Shown here one piece after another: positions 8,373 to 15,920 of a DNA stretch of 64,000 bases; the first letter of the stretch is position 1, and every line of letters begins with the position of its first letter. The DNA is from Nitrospirota bacterium (GTDB taxonomy: Bacteria > Nitrospirota > Thermodesulfovibrionia > Thermodesulfovibrionales > JdFR-88). The DNA is taken from the NCBI GenBank assembly GCA_021789215.1, contig JAJYJS010000001.1, forward strand, positions 63,693 to 127,692, read 5' to 3'. The position numbers and the translations under genes are program-made. The notes beneath the pieces are model-generated. The model saw only the letters and a program-made list of their open reading frames with translations. It had not been told where the DNA came from and made no database searches.

Positions 8373-9474
8373 GCTTGAACCCCTTCAGCTCCGGGCTCCC
8401 CTGCCCTTTATAGAGTACCATCACCTTATGGGTCTCTCCCATCGTGCCCGGAAGCAAAAGCCCCTTTATCTTAAGTATGTCCGGCTGGCTTAGCCCGCGC
8501 ATTATCTCCTCCATCCCCGCCGAAATAAGATAGGTCCCCTGCGGGCAGAAGCCGAGCGCCCTGAGCCCGTTTTCCCCGCCCCATTTTTTGAGGGCGGAAA
8601 AGTTCACGTGGGCCGTCATGTCCTGCGTGCCGGCGTTTGAGTACGGGTCTTCAGAGACCTGATGCCTGTGGTAGCAGAGGAGGGTGCCCCTGTTGCGCTC
8701 CGGGCTGTAATAGTCCCACGCCGGATATCCGTAGTCTATGCATATCACAAAGCCCTGCGCGAATATGCCGGAGACCTCCTTTACCCAGCCCTTCATCGCA
8801 AGGTTCACCTCGGTCCTGTACCCCTGGGGGAATTCCTCATCTTTGGGCAGGAACTCTTCCAGATACTCCGCTATCTCGCCCGTTGACGGCGGGGCCAGGA
8901 CCTCGATGAATTTTTTTCCGCCTTCAAGCCCCACGAAGACCTCCTGCCACCAGCCATTCAACCGGGTTTCATTCAGCTGAACGACGTGGACCGGGAAGGC
9001 ATCCAGAAGCTCGTTTGCGATGATTACGCCTTTTTCGCACCTGAGACCAGAGAGGTTTTCATGCCATGAAATCCGGGCCCCGTGTCTTTCAAGGAGTTTT
9101 TTCTGCGAGGCGGCAAGCGCGGGGTTGAGTTCTACAAGATGATAGTTCAACTCCGCATAAAGCTCTTTATCCGCGAGGTAGTCCAGGATGTCTTTTGCGA
9201 GATAGCCCATCCCCGGCCCCTGCTCTATCACGTCCAGGCGGCCCTTGCCCATGAGGGCCCACATCTCCTCAAGCTGGCGCGCAAGCATCCAGCCAAAGGC
9301 CGGGTGCAGGTGCGGGCTGGTGTAAAAATCTCCGGCCCTGCCGATGCCCGTTTCGGGGTTGGTGTAATAGCCCATGCCCGGCTCGTAAAGGGCCATGGCC
9401 ATGAAGGCCTCGAACGTTACCGGGCCTGTCCGCCTGATGCGCTCCCTTATCTTCCCGCTAAGCCCTGAGCTCAT
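8347..9474 (-). CDS. MidA/NDUFAF7-family SAM-dependent methyltransferase
   Basis: About 375 residues of the COG1565 family. The N terminus has the family hallmark of a helical region and MALYEPGMGYY...GDFYTSPHLHPAFG. The SAM-binding region includes VIEQGPGMGYLAKDIL and YHLVELNPALAASQ. Mitochondrial NDUFAF7 methylates an arginine of complex I; the bacterial substrates are not established. ATG 9474 and a TTG two codons upstream are both possible starts. It overlaps the preceding TIM-barrel gene by 17 bases, so the two are probably co-translated. Confidence 0.85.
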   Translation of the reverse strand: MSSGLSGKIRERIRRTGPVTFEAFMAMALYEPGMGYYTNPETGIGRAGDFYTSPHLHPAFGWMLARQLEEMWALMGKGRLDVIEQGPGMGYLAKDILDYLADKELYAELNYHLVELNPALAASQKKLLERHGARISWHENLSGLRCEKGVIIANELLDAFPVHVVQLNETRLNGWWQEVFVGLEGGKKFIEVLAPPSTGEIAEYLEEFLPKDEEFPQGYRTEVNLAMKGWVKEVSGIFAQGFVICIDYGYPAWDYYSPERNRGTLLCYHRHQVSEDPYSNAGTQDMTAHVNFSALKKWGGENGLRALGFCPQGTYLISAGMEEIMRGLSQPDILKIKGLLLPGTMGETHKVMVLYKGQGSPELKGFKLRDQLKNL

Positions 9475-10165
9475 CCTCAAGGGCGTAGATGAGGGCCAGG
9501 CTCCCGTCCACCCCTTCCTCGTTCAGTTCAAGAATGACCTTCACATCGGGCTTTCTGATGAGCAGTTCCTTCAGGGCGGCCAGCTCCCGGCAGCCCGCCA
9601 CAAGCGGCCAGTGGTCGGTGAGGCCGTGCCTGAAGGTGTGGTTCCTGTGCATGTGGGAATAATCTATTTTCCGCACGATCTCATCGGGGAGGGTCTTAAC
9701 GTATTCGACCGAATTTATGCCAGCGGCCTCCAGATGGCCAATGTCCAGCGTGACCGAGCGCGCGAATTTCTCCCAGAACCATATGACATCCTTTACATTA
9801 ACGGCGTCCTCGAATGAGACGGGCGCAAGGGACTCAAGTTCCTTTATTTTCCCTGCAAGCACGGCCTCCTGGCTGCCCGTAACCCTGCCCCAGTCCGGGC
9901 CGGCCTCGTCATGAAGGATGAAGCCAAGGTCAGACCATCCGGTCATTGCCTTCAAGTCAAGGAAGGTCTGGGGGGTGGGGTCCAGAAGGGAATAGTTCAC
10001 CGGGTGTATGACGTAGGGCAGGGATATCCTCCTGCACGCGAGGGCGCAGTCCTTCACGCGCTCCAGGTTCCCGTCCATCCCGTGATAGACCGAAATCTGG
10101 GCGAGCCTGCCCGCCTTGAAGCGGCCCGCCTCTTCCGGTCTGGTTATCCTGTACCCTGCTATCAT
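9458..10165 (-). CDS. Sugar phosphate isomerase/epimerase-like TIM-barrel protein
   Basis: About 235 residues, distantly related in fold to the protein at 7602-8372 but on the other strand. Visible barrel elements are PYVIHPVNYSLLDPTPQ, VTLDIGHLEAAG, IDYSHMHRN and a C-terminal VILELNEEG. The spaced His/Asp/Glu residues suit a metal-dependent isomerase or lyase. No substrate can be assigned. It sits between a TauE-like exporter (9 bases upstream) and midA (overlapping), so it belongs to a three-gene minus-strand unit. Confidence 0.72.
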   Translation of the reverse strand: MIAGYRITRPEEAGRFKAGRLAQISVYHGMDGNLERVKDCALACRRISLPYVIHPVNYSLLDPTPQTFLDLKAMTGWSDLGFILHDEAGPDWGRVTGSQEAVLAGKIKELESLAPVSFEDAVNVKDVIWFWEKFARSVTLDIGHLEAAGINSVEYVKTLPDEIVRKIDYSHMHRNHTFRHGLTDHWPLVAGCRELAALKELLIRKPDVKVILELNEEGVDGSLALIYALEDELRA

Positions 10166-10174
10166 CAACAGGCG

Positions 10175-11014
10175 CTATCCCGTTTTCCCAAGTTCGATTG
10201 CCAAAATCAGTATGCGAATACCAACAAAACCGAGGGCTATCGCAAGGCCGCGGATGATCCAATGCCCTTTAATGCGGTTTGAAAGGACGGCCCCAAGCTG
10301 CGCGCCGATGAGCACGCCCGCTGCAAGCATTATAACTCTTTTATAGGAGTGATGGAAGTTGCCCATCACAACATGCACCAGCGTGCCGGCCAGCGTCATT
10401 ATGGCAAGGACGAAATGCGACGTGGCCGTGGCCACGTGGACGGGGAAACCGAGCAGGCGGGACATCATGGGCACGTGGATAATGCCCCCGCCTATGCCAA
10501 GGAAGCTTGAGAGATAGCCCACCGCCACGCTCAACACTATGCCTATCGCGGGGTTGAAGGTATAGGTGAAGGTGTCGCCGCCAACGCTGGTCATCGTCCG
10601 GGTGAGGGCGAACCTGCCCGGCTTCCGCTGCCGCGCTTTTTTCCCGATGGAGGGCTGCCAGAAGAGATATACGGACACAATCACAAGCACGATGCCGAAT
10701 ATGAGGTCGAAGTCCCGCCGGTGGACGCTTGAGGTGTGCAACGCGCCGATTACCGCGCCGGGGATTGTGGCCGCGGCGAACATGAGGCCCGACTTGTAGT
10801 CTATGCGCTTCAGCCGCGCGTATGCGGCGGAGCCCGAAAGGGCGTTGAAGAACGTGACGGCAAGCGACACGCTTGTGAGGATTTCCGGGTTCTGGCCGGG
10901 ATAGAGCAGAATAAGCATCGGCATCAGGACAAACCCGCCCCCCGCCCCGATGAGCGTGCCGTAAGCGCCAATCAGAAACCCAAGCGGCAAAAGCCATAAA
11001 TGAAAACCTTCCAA
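10175..11014 (-). CDS. TauE/SafE-family sulfite/sulfonate exporter-like permease
   Basis: A 279-residue membrane protein with about eight helices and the duplicated TauE/SafE pattern: GAYGTLIGAGGGFVLMPML near the N terminus and LSSFLGIGGGIIHVPMM in the second half. Family members are proposed to export sulfite, sulfoacetate or related organosulfur anions; in a dsr-bearing genome sulfite or sulfonate movement is attractive but not shown. The start is TTG 11014, supported by AAGGAGG eight bases upstream. It heads the unit tauE-TIM barrel-midA. Confidence 0.88.
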   Translation of the reverse strand: MEGFHLWLLPLGFLIGAYGTLIGAGGGFVLMPMLILLYPGQNPEILTSVSLAVTFFNALSGSAAYARLKRIDYKSGLMFAAATIPGAVIGALHTSSVHRRDFDLIFGIVLVIVSVYLFWQPSIGKKARQRKPGRFALTRTMTSVGGDTFTYTFNPAIGIVLSVAVGYLSSFLGIGGGIIHVPMMSRLLGFPVHVATATSHFVLAIMTLAGTLVHVVMGNFHHSYKRVIMLAAGVLIGAQLGAVLSNRIKGHWIIRGLAIALGFVGIRILILAIELGKTG

Positions 11015-11104
11015 AGAATTCCCCTCCTTGTTGCATGTTGCGTTAATTAAATTTTAAGGGCTCTTGCACCGGAGGGCAATGAAAAAAAAGCTGAAAGGGA
11101 GTTC

Positions 11105-12277
11105 TTATTGGACGTCCATGAAGCCCGCGGCGGGGTCCACTGCTTCGCATGCGGCCAAGGCGCGGAACCTCAGGTTGGCCGACCGGAAATACCGCCTCCC
11201 TATATTTCGCAGGACGAAATTTGCCGCCTTTAGCGGCACTGGCAGTTTTTTTTGCCTCTTTTTGAAAACGAGGCAGCGCACCTCTTTGGGCCTCGCCCCC
11301 CAAAGCTCCTTGAAAGAGGCCACCGATCCGATACCCCCGGCGCCCCCAAAGTTCAGATAGCGTTTCCCGGAATCGCAGAGCATTTTCACCGCATGGGCAA
11401 AAACGGCATAGCTTGGGCGGCAATCTTTATATTCCCTGTCCAACGCACCCAGATAATAGACTGCTCCTTCCGGCTCTTCAATGACAATACAGCCTGCTGC
11501 GATACGCCCCTCCTGCCGGGCAAGCAGGATATGAGCCTTGTCTCGCAGAAACCGAGGCACCATCATAAAGAAGGGTTCGGTATAGAATGTGCCGGACCAT
11601 CCCTGCGAGTGAAAGGAAGACCGCCACAGACGGGAAAACTCCCGCAGCTGGGCTTCCGAGGGCCGTTCGATAATCGAGACTCCGCGCTTGCCCGAGATGC
11701 GGATATTCCGTCTTGCCGATTGGCTGAACTTCCTTTCCGTCTCTCCATATTGGCCTTCCAGTTCCAGCACCCATGTCTCGAACTTCTCCACCTCTGCGTC
11801 TTCAGGAATGCTGGCGTCCTCCAGCCAGAAGGGCAATGGCCATGTCAGGGTGTCTATCCACGTTGAACGCGCGGCTTTCGCAACCGCCCGGATGATATCG
11901 TCCGGGCTGGCGCCCCGTGTTTTGGGCCAGGGCTGATAAAAGGAGGGCTCGGCCTGTACCGTGAGCCTCCAGAAGCGGCTCCCGCGGCTGCCAATCGACA
12001 CCAGGCAGGGCAGCTCGACAGGGACGCCCGCGTCCGTTGATGCACTGAGGACAGCCGGCAGCGAGTTTGGCAGCAGGGTGCCAGCCATGAGCGACTGCCA
12101 CGGCAGGTCTCCTATCACGCCTTCCGCCAGGCATTTCCGGCGCGGAGACCCATCAAAAACAGGCCGCCGGACAAAATGCAACGGGAACCCGGCAACCCGC
12201 GGCAGAAAAGAAAACTCTGCCCGGTTGCCGCTCGAATGCGGCATCCATATTGCGCCATGGTCAAGTCCTTTTTTCAT
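11105..12277 (-). CDS. FemAB/GNAT-type acyltransferase
   Basis: A protein of about 390 residues with the double-GNAT layout of FemAB-like or BioF2-like acetyltransferases. Indicators are KFSQSARRNIRISGKRGV (acyl-CoA/tRNA-binding region), the segment LARQEGRIAAGCIVI, then AVYYLGALDREYKDCRPSY and LNFGGAGGIGSVASFKELWGA near the C terminus. Such proteins add amino acids or acyl groups to peptidoglycan precursors or exopolysaccharide. No clear ribosome binding site precedes ATG 12277, and neighbours give no pathway clue. Codon use is less GC-rich than its neighbours, suggesting possible transfer. Confidence 0.7.
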   Translation of the reverse strand: MKKGLDHGAIWMPHSSGNRAEFSFLPRVAGFPLHFVRRPVFDGSPRRKCLAEGVIGDLPWQSLMAGTLLPNSLPAVLSASTDAGVPVELPCLVSIGSRGSRFWRLTVQAEPSFYQPWPKTRGASPDDIIRAVAKAARSTWIDTLTWPLPFWLEDASIPEDAEVEKFETWVLELEGQYGETERKFSQSARRNIRISGKRGVSIIERPSEAQLREFSRLWRSSFHSQGWSGTFYTEPFFMMVPRFLRDKAHILLARQEGRIAAGCIVIEEPEGAVYYLGALDREYKDCRPSYAVFAHAVKMLCDSGKRYLNFGGAGGIGSVASFKELWGARPKEVRCLVFKKRQKKLPVPLKAANFVLRNIGRRYFRSANLRFRALAACEAVDPAAGFMDVQ

Positions 12278-12392
12278 GGGAATCAAGAGACGTGGTGTTT
12301 TTTGCTCCCAAGCCTTGCTTACGAGTGTAAGTTACCACCTTGCGGGCGGACTGTAAATGCCCTTTTATCTCTCAGGTATAAACCTGATTTTT

Positions 12393-12588
12393 GGTAGTGT
12401 CTCAGTTTGGCTAATGCAAGCGGGGTGGAAGGCGGGGGCATGCGAGCGGATTTTTTTGCCGCCGCTGCCGCCCGGATGACGGCAGCAGGCAAAAGCCTCG
12501 GAGCCGGACAGGATGTCCGGCGAGAATGAGCGAGTCCCGCCCTCTCCGCCTTCCCCTTTGCAGGCGTTTATCAAGCTGAGACACTGCC
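12393..12588. mobile_element. 196 bp MITE with 8 bp target-site duplication
   Basis: Terminal inverted repeats GGTAGTGTCTCAGTTTG (left) and its complement with two differences (right end ...GAGACACTGCC) bound a 196 bp segment. Subterminal complementarity extends further (GGAAGGCGG inside left, CCGCCTTCC inside right). TGATTTTT flanks both ends exactly (12385-12392 and 12589-12596). An internal hairpin CCGGACA-GGA-TGTCCGG spans 12503-12519. No reading frame of note is inside, so this is a non-autonomous element; the mobilising transposase is not in the window. Confidence 0.8.
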
Positions 12589-12628
12589 TGATTTTTTAAT
12601 GCAACTATTTGTAAATTAAACTTTTTTC

Positions 12629-12658
12629 TTGAAAAAGAACTTACCTTTCTGGTATAAA
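12629..12658 (+). promoter_or_regulatory. Sigma-70-like promoter of the LysM-NlpC/P60 gene
   Basis: TTGAAA (12629-12634), an 18-base spacer, then TATAAA (12653-12658), ending 37 bases before the TTG start codon. The MITE ends only 40 bases upstream of it. Confidence 0.5.
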
Positions 12659-12695
12659 AGATACCAGTTTTGAGGGACGGGGGAGTGAGGCGATA

Positions 12696-13991
12696 TTGGA
12701 AACAGACAGGGAAAATAAGGGGAGTGGTCTTTTTTCAGGTCTGAGATTCCCGGCCTTTCTGGCCTCCGCGCTCTGGGCACTCCTTTTCGTAAGCTTCCTT
12801 TCAGGGGTTTCCTCCGCCGAGGTATATACCGTAAAAAAAGGCGACAGCCTCGACCGGATAGCAAAAAAATTCCATATGAAGGTAAAGGCCCTTAAAAGGG
12901 CCAACCATCTTTCTTCAAACAGGCTCAAGCCCGGCAAAAAGCTGACCATTACGGTTGCCTCAAACGAAAAGCATGCGGGCAGGAGGGCAAAAAGGCTCAA
13001 GCATGAAGGCAAAAAAGCAAAGGCCAGGCCGGATAAGGAAATAGCAGAGGCGCCAACGGAAGAGAAAAAAGCTTCCCCCGCGCCCATGGCCGTAAACGGC
13101 ACGGCATCCGTGTCCGCCCTCGCGGCACAGGCGGCCAATCCAAGACCCGCCCGCGAGAAGAGGCAGGATGTCTACCACGTAGTGAGGAAGCACGAGACGC
13201 TGAGTTCCATTGCGAGAAAATACTCCGTCACCGTCAAGGAGTTGAAGGAACTCAACCGTATGGGCAGGAGGGCAAAAAGGCTCAGACCCGGCAGAAGGCT
13301 GCTTGTCAAAAAGGCCGGGCCGCGCACCTACCTGGTGCGCAGAGGGGACAATTTCTACAAGATTGCCAGGAGGTTCCACCTCTCAGCCGACGAGCTGATG
13401 ACAATAAACGAGATGGACTCCGAGGACCTTAGGCCGGGCGAGCGGATACTCCTGGAGCCGGATGACGAAGAAGACGCCCAGGCCCCTCCGGTGAATACGG
13501 CGGCGCTCCAGGCCCAGTCGGCGGAGATAGCGGAGAAGGTGAAGGAGCTTTCGCAGTCCACCGATGTGAAGTCCATGAGCATCAAGGACAAGCTGCTGGT
13601 CTTTGCCAAGAGCATGCTCAACATCCCGTACAGGTTCGGGGGGACGAGTTTTTACGGCATAGACTGCTCCGCTTTCGTCCAGAAGGTCTTCAACTTCCTA
13701 AATATAGAGCTGCCGCGCACCGCGCGCGAACAGTACAACGAGGGCGTCCCGGTGAGCCTGAACAACCTTGCCATAGGCGACCTGCTCTTTTTCAGGACCT
13801 ACGCCTCCTTCCCCTCGCACGTGGGCATCTACATAGGGGAGAACCTCTTCATCCATGCCTCTTCCGGGGGGCACAGGGTGAAGATAGGGAGCCTGAACAC
13901 CCCCTATTTCATGAAGAGGCTCATAGGGGCAAAGAGGCTCCTTACCGGAGAGGACAGCGGCTCCACAGGGGAAAACAAGGACTCGAACTGA
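12696..13991 (+). CDS. LysM-containing NlpC/P60 peptidoglycan hydrolase
   Basis: A 431-residue secreted cell-wall endopeptidase. After a signal anchor (about residues 17-40) come three LysM domains, around residues 42-85, 157-202 and 208-252, that bind peptidoglycan. A lysine/alanine-rich linker separates the first two. The C-terminal NlpC/P60 domain (about 300-415) has the catalytic cysteine C324 in GIDCSAF, the histidine in PSHVGIYIG and a downstream HASSGGHRV. It should cleave D-Glu-meso-Dap type bonds. The start is TTG at 12696 with GAGG just upstream. Monocistronic by position. Confidence 0.92.
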   Translation: METDRENKGSGLFSGLRFPAFLASALWALLFVSFLSGVSSAEVYTVKKGDSLDRIAKKFHMKVKALKRANHLSSNRLKPGKKLTITVASNEKHAGRRAKRLKHEGKKAKARPDKEIAEAPTEEKKASPAPMAVNGTASVSALAAQAANPRPAREKRQDVYHVVRKHETLSSIARKYSVTVKELKELNRMGRRAKRLRPGRRLLVKKAGPRTYLVRRGDNFYKIARRFHLSADELMTINEMDSEDLRPGERILLEPDDEEDAQAPPVNTAALQAQSAEIAEKVKELSQSTDVKSMSIKDKLLVFAKSMLNIPYRFGGTSFYGIDCSAFVQKVFNFLNIELPRTAREQYNEGVPVSLNNLAIGDLLFFRTYASFPSHVGIYIGENLFIHASSGGHRVKIGSLNTPYFMKRLIGAKRLLTGEDSGSTGENKDSN

Positions 13992-13997
13992 AGGCTA

Positions 13998-14150
13998 TTT
14001 AAAAAACTGTTTTGAATGAATATTGCGAAGCGAAGCAATCCCGTTTTTTATAAATCAGCAACTTATGAGATTGCTTTGTTGCTTGTGCCAGCCGGCGCTT
14101 TAAGCTCCCCGCAATGACTCGAAATGAGAGACTTTTTCAGCACCCTGCCA
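13998..14150. mobile_element. Degenerate copy of the 149 bp MITE
   Basis: The segment runs from about AAAAAACTG through GCGAAGCGAAGCAATC and GAGATTGCTTTGTTGCTTG to CTTTTTCAGCACCCTGCCA. It matches the near-intact copies at 40249-40397 and 53342-53489, but the left tip is eroded and several positions differ. It is noncoding. Confidence 0.6.
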
Positions 14151-14319
14151 GTGTGGTGTCCCAAAAGTTCTTTGTATTCCTCTCATCATTCTTACAGCAT
14201 TTTCATTTTAAAAGGGAAACTCAAACGGCTTTTGCCTTTCGAACCCCTTAACGCCGCTGGATACCGGCTTTCGCCGGTATGACAGATTTATTCAGGTTAT
14301 TTCCGGGGCACAACACTAG
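14148..14319. mobile_element. Second small inverted-repeat element abutting the JAMM gene stop
   Basis: Ends CCAGTGTGGTGTCCC (left, from 14148) and GGGGCACAACACTAG (right, to 14319) are imperfect inverted repeats. The right tip CTAG contains the TAG stop codon (14316-14318) of the minus-strand JAMM gene. A REP-like palindrome ATACCGGC-TTTC-GCCGGTAT lies inside at 14261-14280. A related pair of ends is found at 32529-32654. Confidence 0.5.
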
Positions 14320-14741
14320 ATTACCCTCAGCTTTATCTCCCTTGCCTCGTCGCCGTTTATCCTGAAACCCTTCACATCCGGGTTGTCCCTGTCGGCAAGC
14401 CCTATGATGATGTAGACGGCGTCCCAGACGGCAAGGGTTATGTCCTTGTGGGAGGGGCGGGCATGCCCTATCGGGTGGCTGTGATATATGGCAAGCATCC
14501 GCATGCCCTCGCTGCGGAATTCTTTTTCAATCCGGAGGTACTCCCTGGGGTCCAGCTCGTAGCTCACCTCGGAGGCCTCTATGTTGCTGCCCTTGTAGAT
14601 GCGCTCCACTGTGTTGCCACGCCCGGCAAGTATCCCGCATATCTCAAGCGGGGCGCCCGCACGGGCGTGCAGGAGCATCTCCCTGCAAATCTCCGAGGGT
14701 ATCTTCAGTATGTTAACCGCCGAGCTGACAGTAGCCCGCAT
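14316..14741 (-). CDS. JAMM/MPN+ metalloprotease (Mov34/PAD1 family)
   Basis: A 141-residue zinc isopeptidase with the intact JAMM motif: Glu33, then H87-S-H89-P...S97-x2-D100. Bacterial members (Mec+ in Mycobacterium, HcyD in Wolinella) cleave an amino acid from the C-terminal glycine of a ubiquitin-like sulfur carrier. The start ATG 14741 has GGAGG six bases upstream and overlaps the moeB-like gene by 29 bases, so the two are coupled. Together with the upstream E1-like and TusA genes it forms a sulfur-relay cassette. The carrier protein itself is not seen in the window. The stop codon lies in the tip of a repeat element. Confidence 0.9.
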   Translation of the reverse strand: MRATVSSAVNILKIPSEICREMLLHARAGAPLEICGILAGRGNTVERIYKGSNIEASEVSYELDPREYLRIEKEFRSEGMRMLAIYHSHPIGHARPSHKDITLAVWDAVYIIIGLADRDNPDVKGFRINGDEAREIKLRVI

Positions 14742-15519
14742 CGTAGTCCTCCAGTTTCGTGATTGCCGGATGGGCCCCGCATATCGGGCAGTCCGGGTTC
14801 CTCGGGACCTTCACCCTCCTGAAAGACGCCTTGAGGGCGTCATAAATAAGGAGCGTGTTCTTCAGCACGTCCCCCCTGCCAAGTATAAGCTTCAGCACCT
14901 CGGTGGCCTCAAGCGCGCCGATAACGCCAGGCAGCACGCCAAGCACACCGGCCTCCTGGCACGAAGGCACAAGGCCCGGAGGCGGAGGCGCCTCGAAAAG
15001 ACACCTGTAGCAATGCCCGTCATGCGGCAGGAGCGTGGTCACCTGCCCCTCAAAGCGCAGTATCGCGCCGCTTACAAGGGGCTTTTTAAGCATCACGCAG
15101 GCGTCGTTCACCAGGTAGCGGGTCGGGAAGTTGTCGCTTCCGTCCACAACGATGTCGTAGTCCTTTATGATGTCCAGTATGTTGTCCTTCGTGAGCCGGC
15201 CCTTCATGGCGTTGACCTTCACGTCGGGGTTCAGCGCCTCGAATGTCTTTTTGGCCGACTCCACCTTTGGCATCCCCACACGTTTTGTGTTGTGGGCTAT
15301 CTGCCTCTGGAGGTTGGAAAGCTCCACAATGTCGTCATCGACTATGCCCAGCGTGCCCACGCCCGCAGCGGCAAGATAATATCCCACCGGGCAGCCGAGC
15401 CCCCCGGCCCCCACCAGAAAGACCTTTGCGGCGAGGAGTTTTTTCTGCCCCTTCCCGCCGACCTCCGGCAGTATGATATGGCGGCTGTAACGCTGGACCT
15501 GCTCATCCGTGAATTCCAT
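14713..15519 (-). CDS. HesA/MoeB/ThiF-type E1-like adenylyltransferase
   Basis: A 268-residue enzyme that activates the C-terminal glycine of a ThiS/MoaD-like carrier by adenylation. The nucleotide motif GAGGLGCP (residues 37-44) and the substrate region DDDIVELSNLQRQ are intact. Paired zinc ligands C170/C173 and C244/C247 are present, and C187 in PSCQEAGVLG sits at the position of the catalytic cysteine. It lies between tusA (1 base away) and a JAMM protease (overlap), which suggests service to a sulfur carrier for cysteine or homocysteine synthesis rather than molybdopterin alone. Confidence 0.9.
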   Translation of the reverse strand: MEFTDEQVQRYSRHIILPEVGGKGQKKLLAAKVFLVGAGGLGCPVGYYLAAAGVGTLGIVDDDIVELSNLQRQIAHNTKRVGMPKVESAKKTFEALNPDVKVNAMKGRLTKDNILDIIKDYDIVVDGSDNFPTRYLVNDACVMLKKPLVSGAILRFEGQVTTLLPHDGHCYRCLFEAPPPPGLVPSCQEAGVLGVLPGVIGALEATEVLKLILGRGDVLKNTLLIYDALKASFRRVKVPRNPDCPICGAHPAITKLEDYDAGYCQLGG

Positions 15520-15520
15520 A

Positions 15521-15766
15521 TCAGTCCTTCTCCTTGCGCACGGTGATTATCCAGTCCTTGCCGCCCGACTGCTCCACCTTGAGCACCGCCTGCCCGTGGT
15601 CCTGCATGGATTTTGGTATGTTGCTCACGGCCTCCGGATAATCGAGCACTATCTCGAGCACCTGCCCGACCTCCATGTCCTCAATGGCCAGCTTGGCCTT
15701 TACAAATGTGTACGGACAGACCAGCCCCCTGATGTCTATCTTCTTGTCGGGTGCTTTTTCTTTCAT
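15521..15766 (-). CDS. TusA-family sulfurtransferase
   Basis: An 81-residue SirA/TusA-like protein. The active cysteine is C17 in RGLVCPYTF, and the characteristic LDYPEAVSNIPKSMQDHG block follows. TusA proteins hand persulfide sulfur between partners in thiolation and in dissimilatory sulfur metabolism. It is the first gene of the tusA-moeB-JAMM unit and lies 154 bases downstream of hom on the same strand. It probably donates sulfur to the carrier activated by the next gene. Confidence 0.9.
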   Translation of the reverse strand: MKEKAPDKKIDIRGLVCPYTFVKAKLAIEDMEVGQVLEIVLDYPEAVSNIPKSMQDHGQAVLKVEQSGGKDWIITVRKEKD

Positions 15767-15920
15767 GACTTATTACCTCCCATTGTTTTTCCCCAAATGG
15801 AAACGCCAATACGGCAGTTTTTTCAGCTTTTTTGTTTTTATTTTATTAATAATATTTATGAAAAAATTATAAAAGCAAATGGTTTGAAAATCAAACAAAT
15901 TTTTAGGAAAGGAAAGAGTT

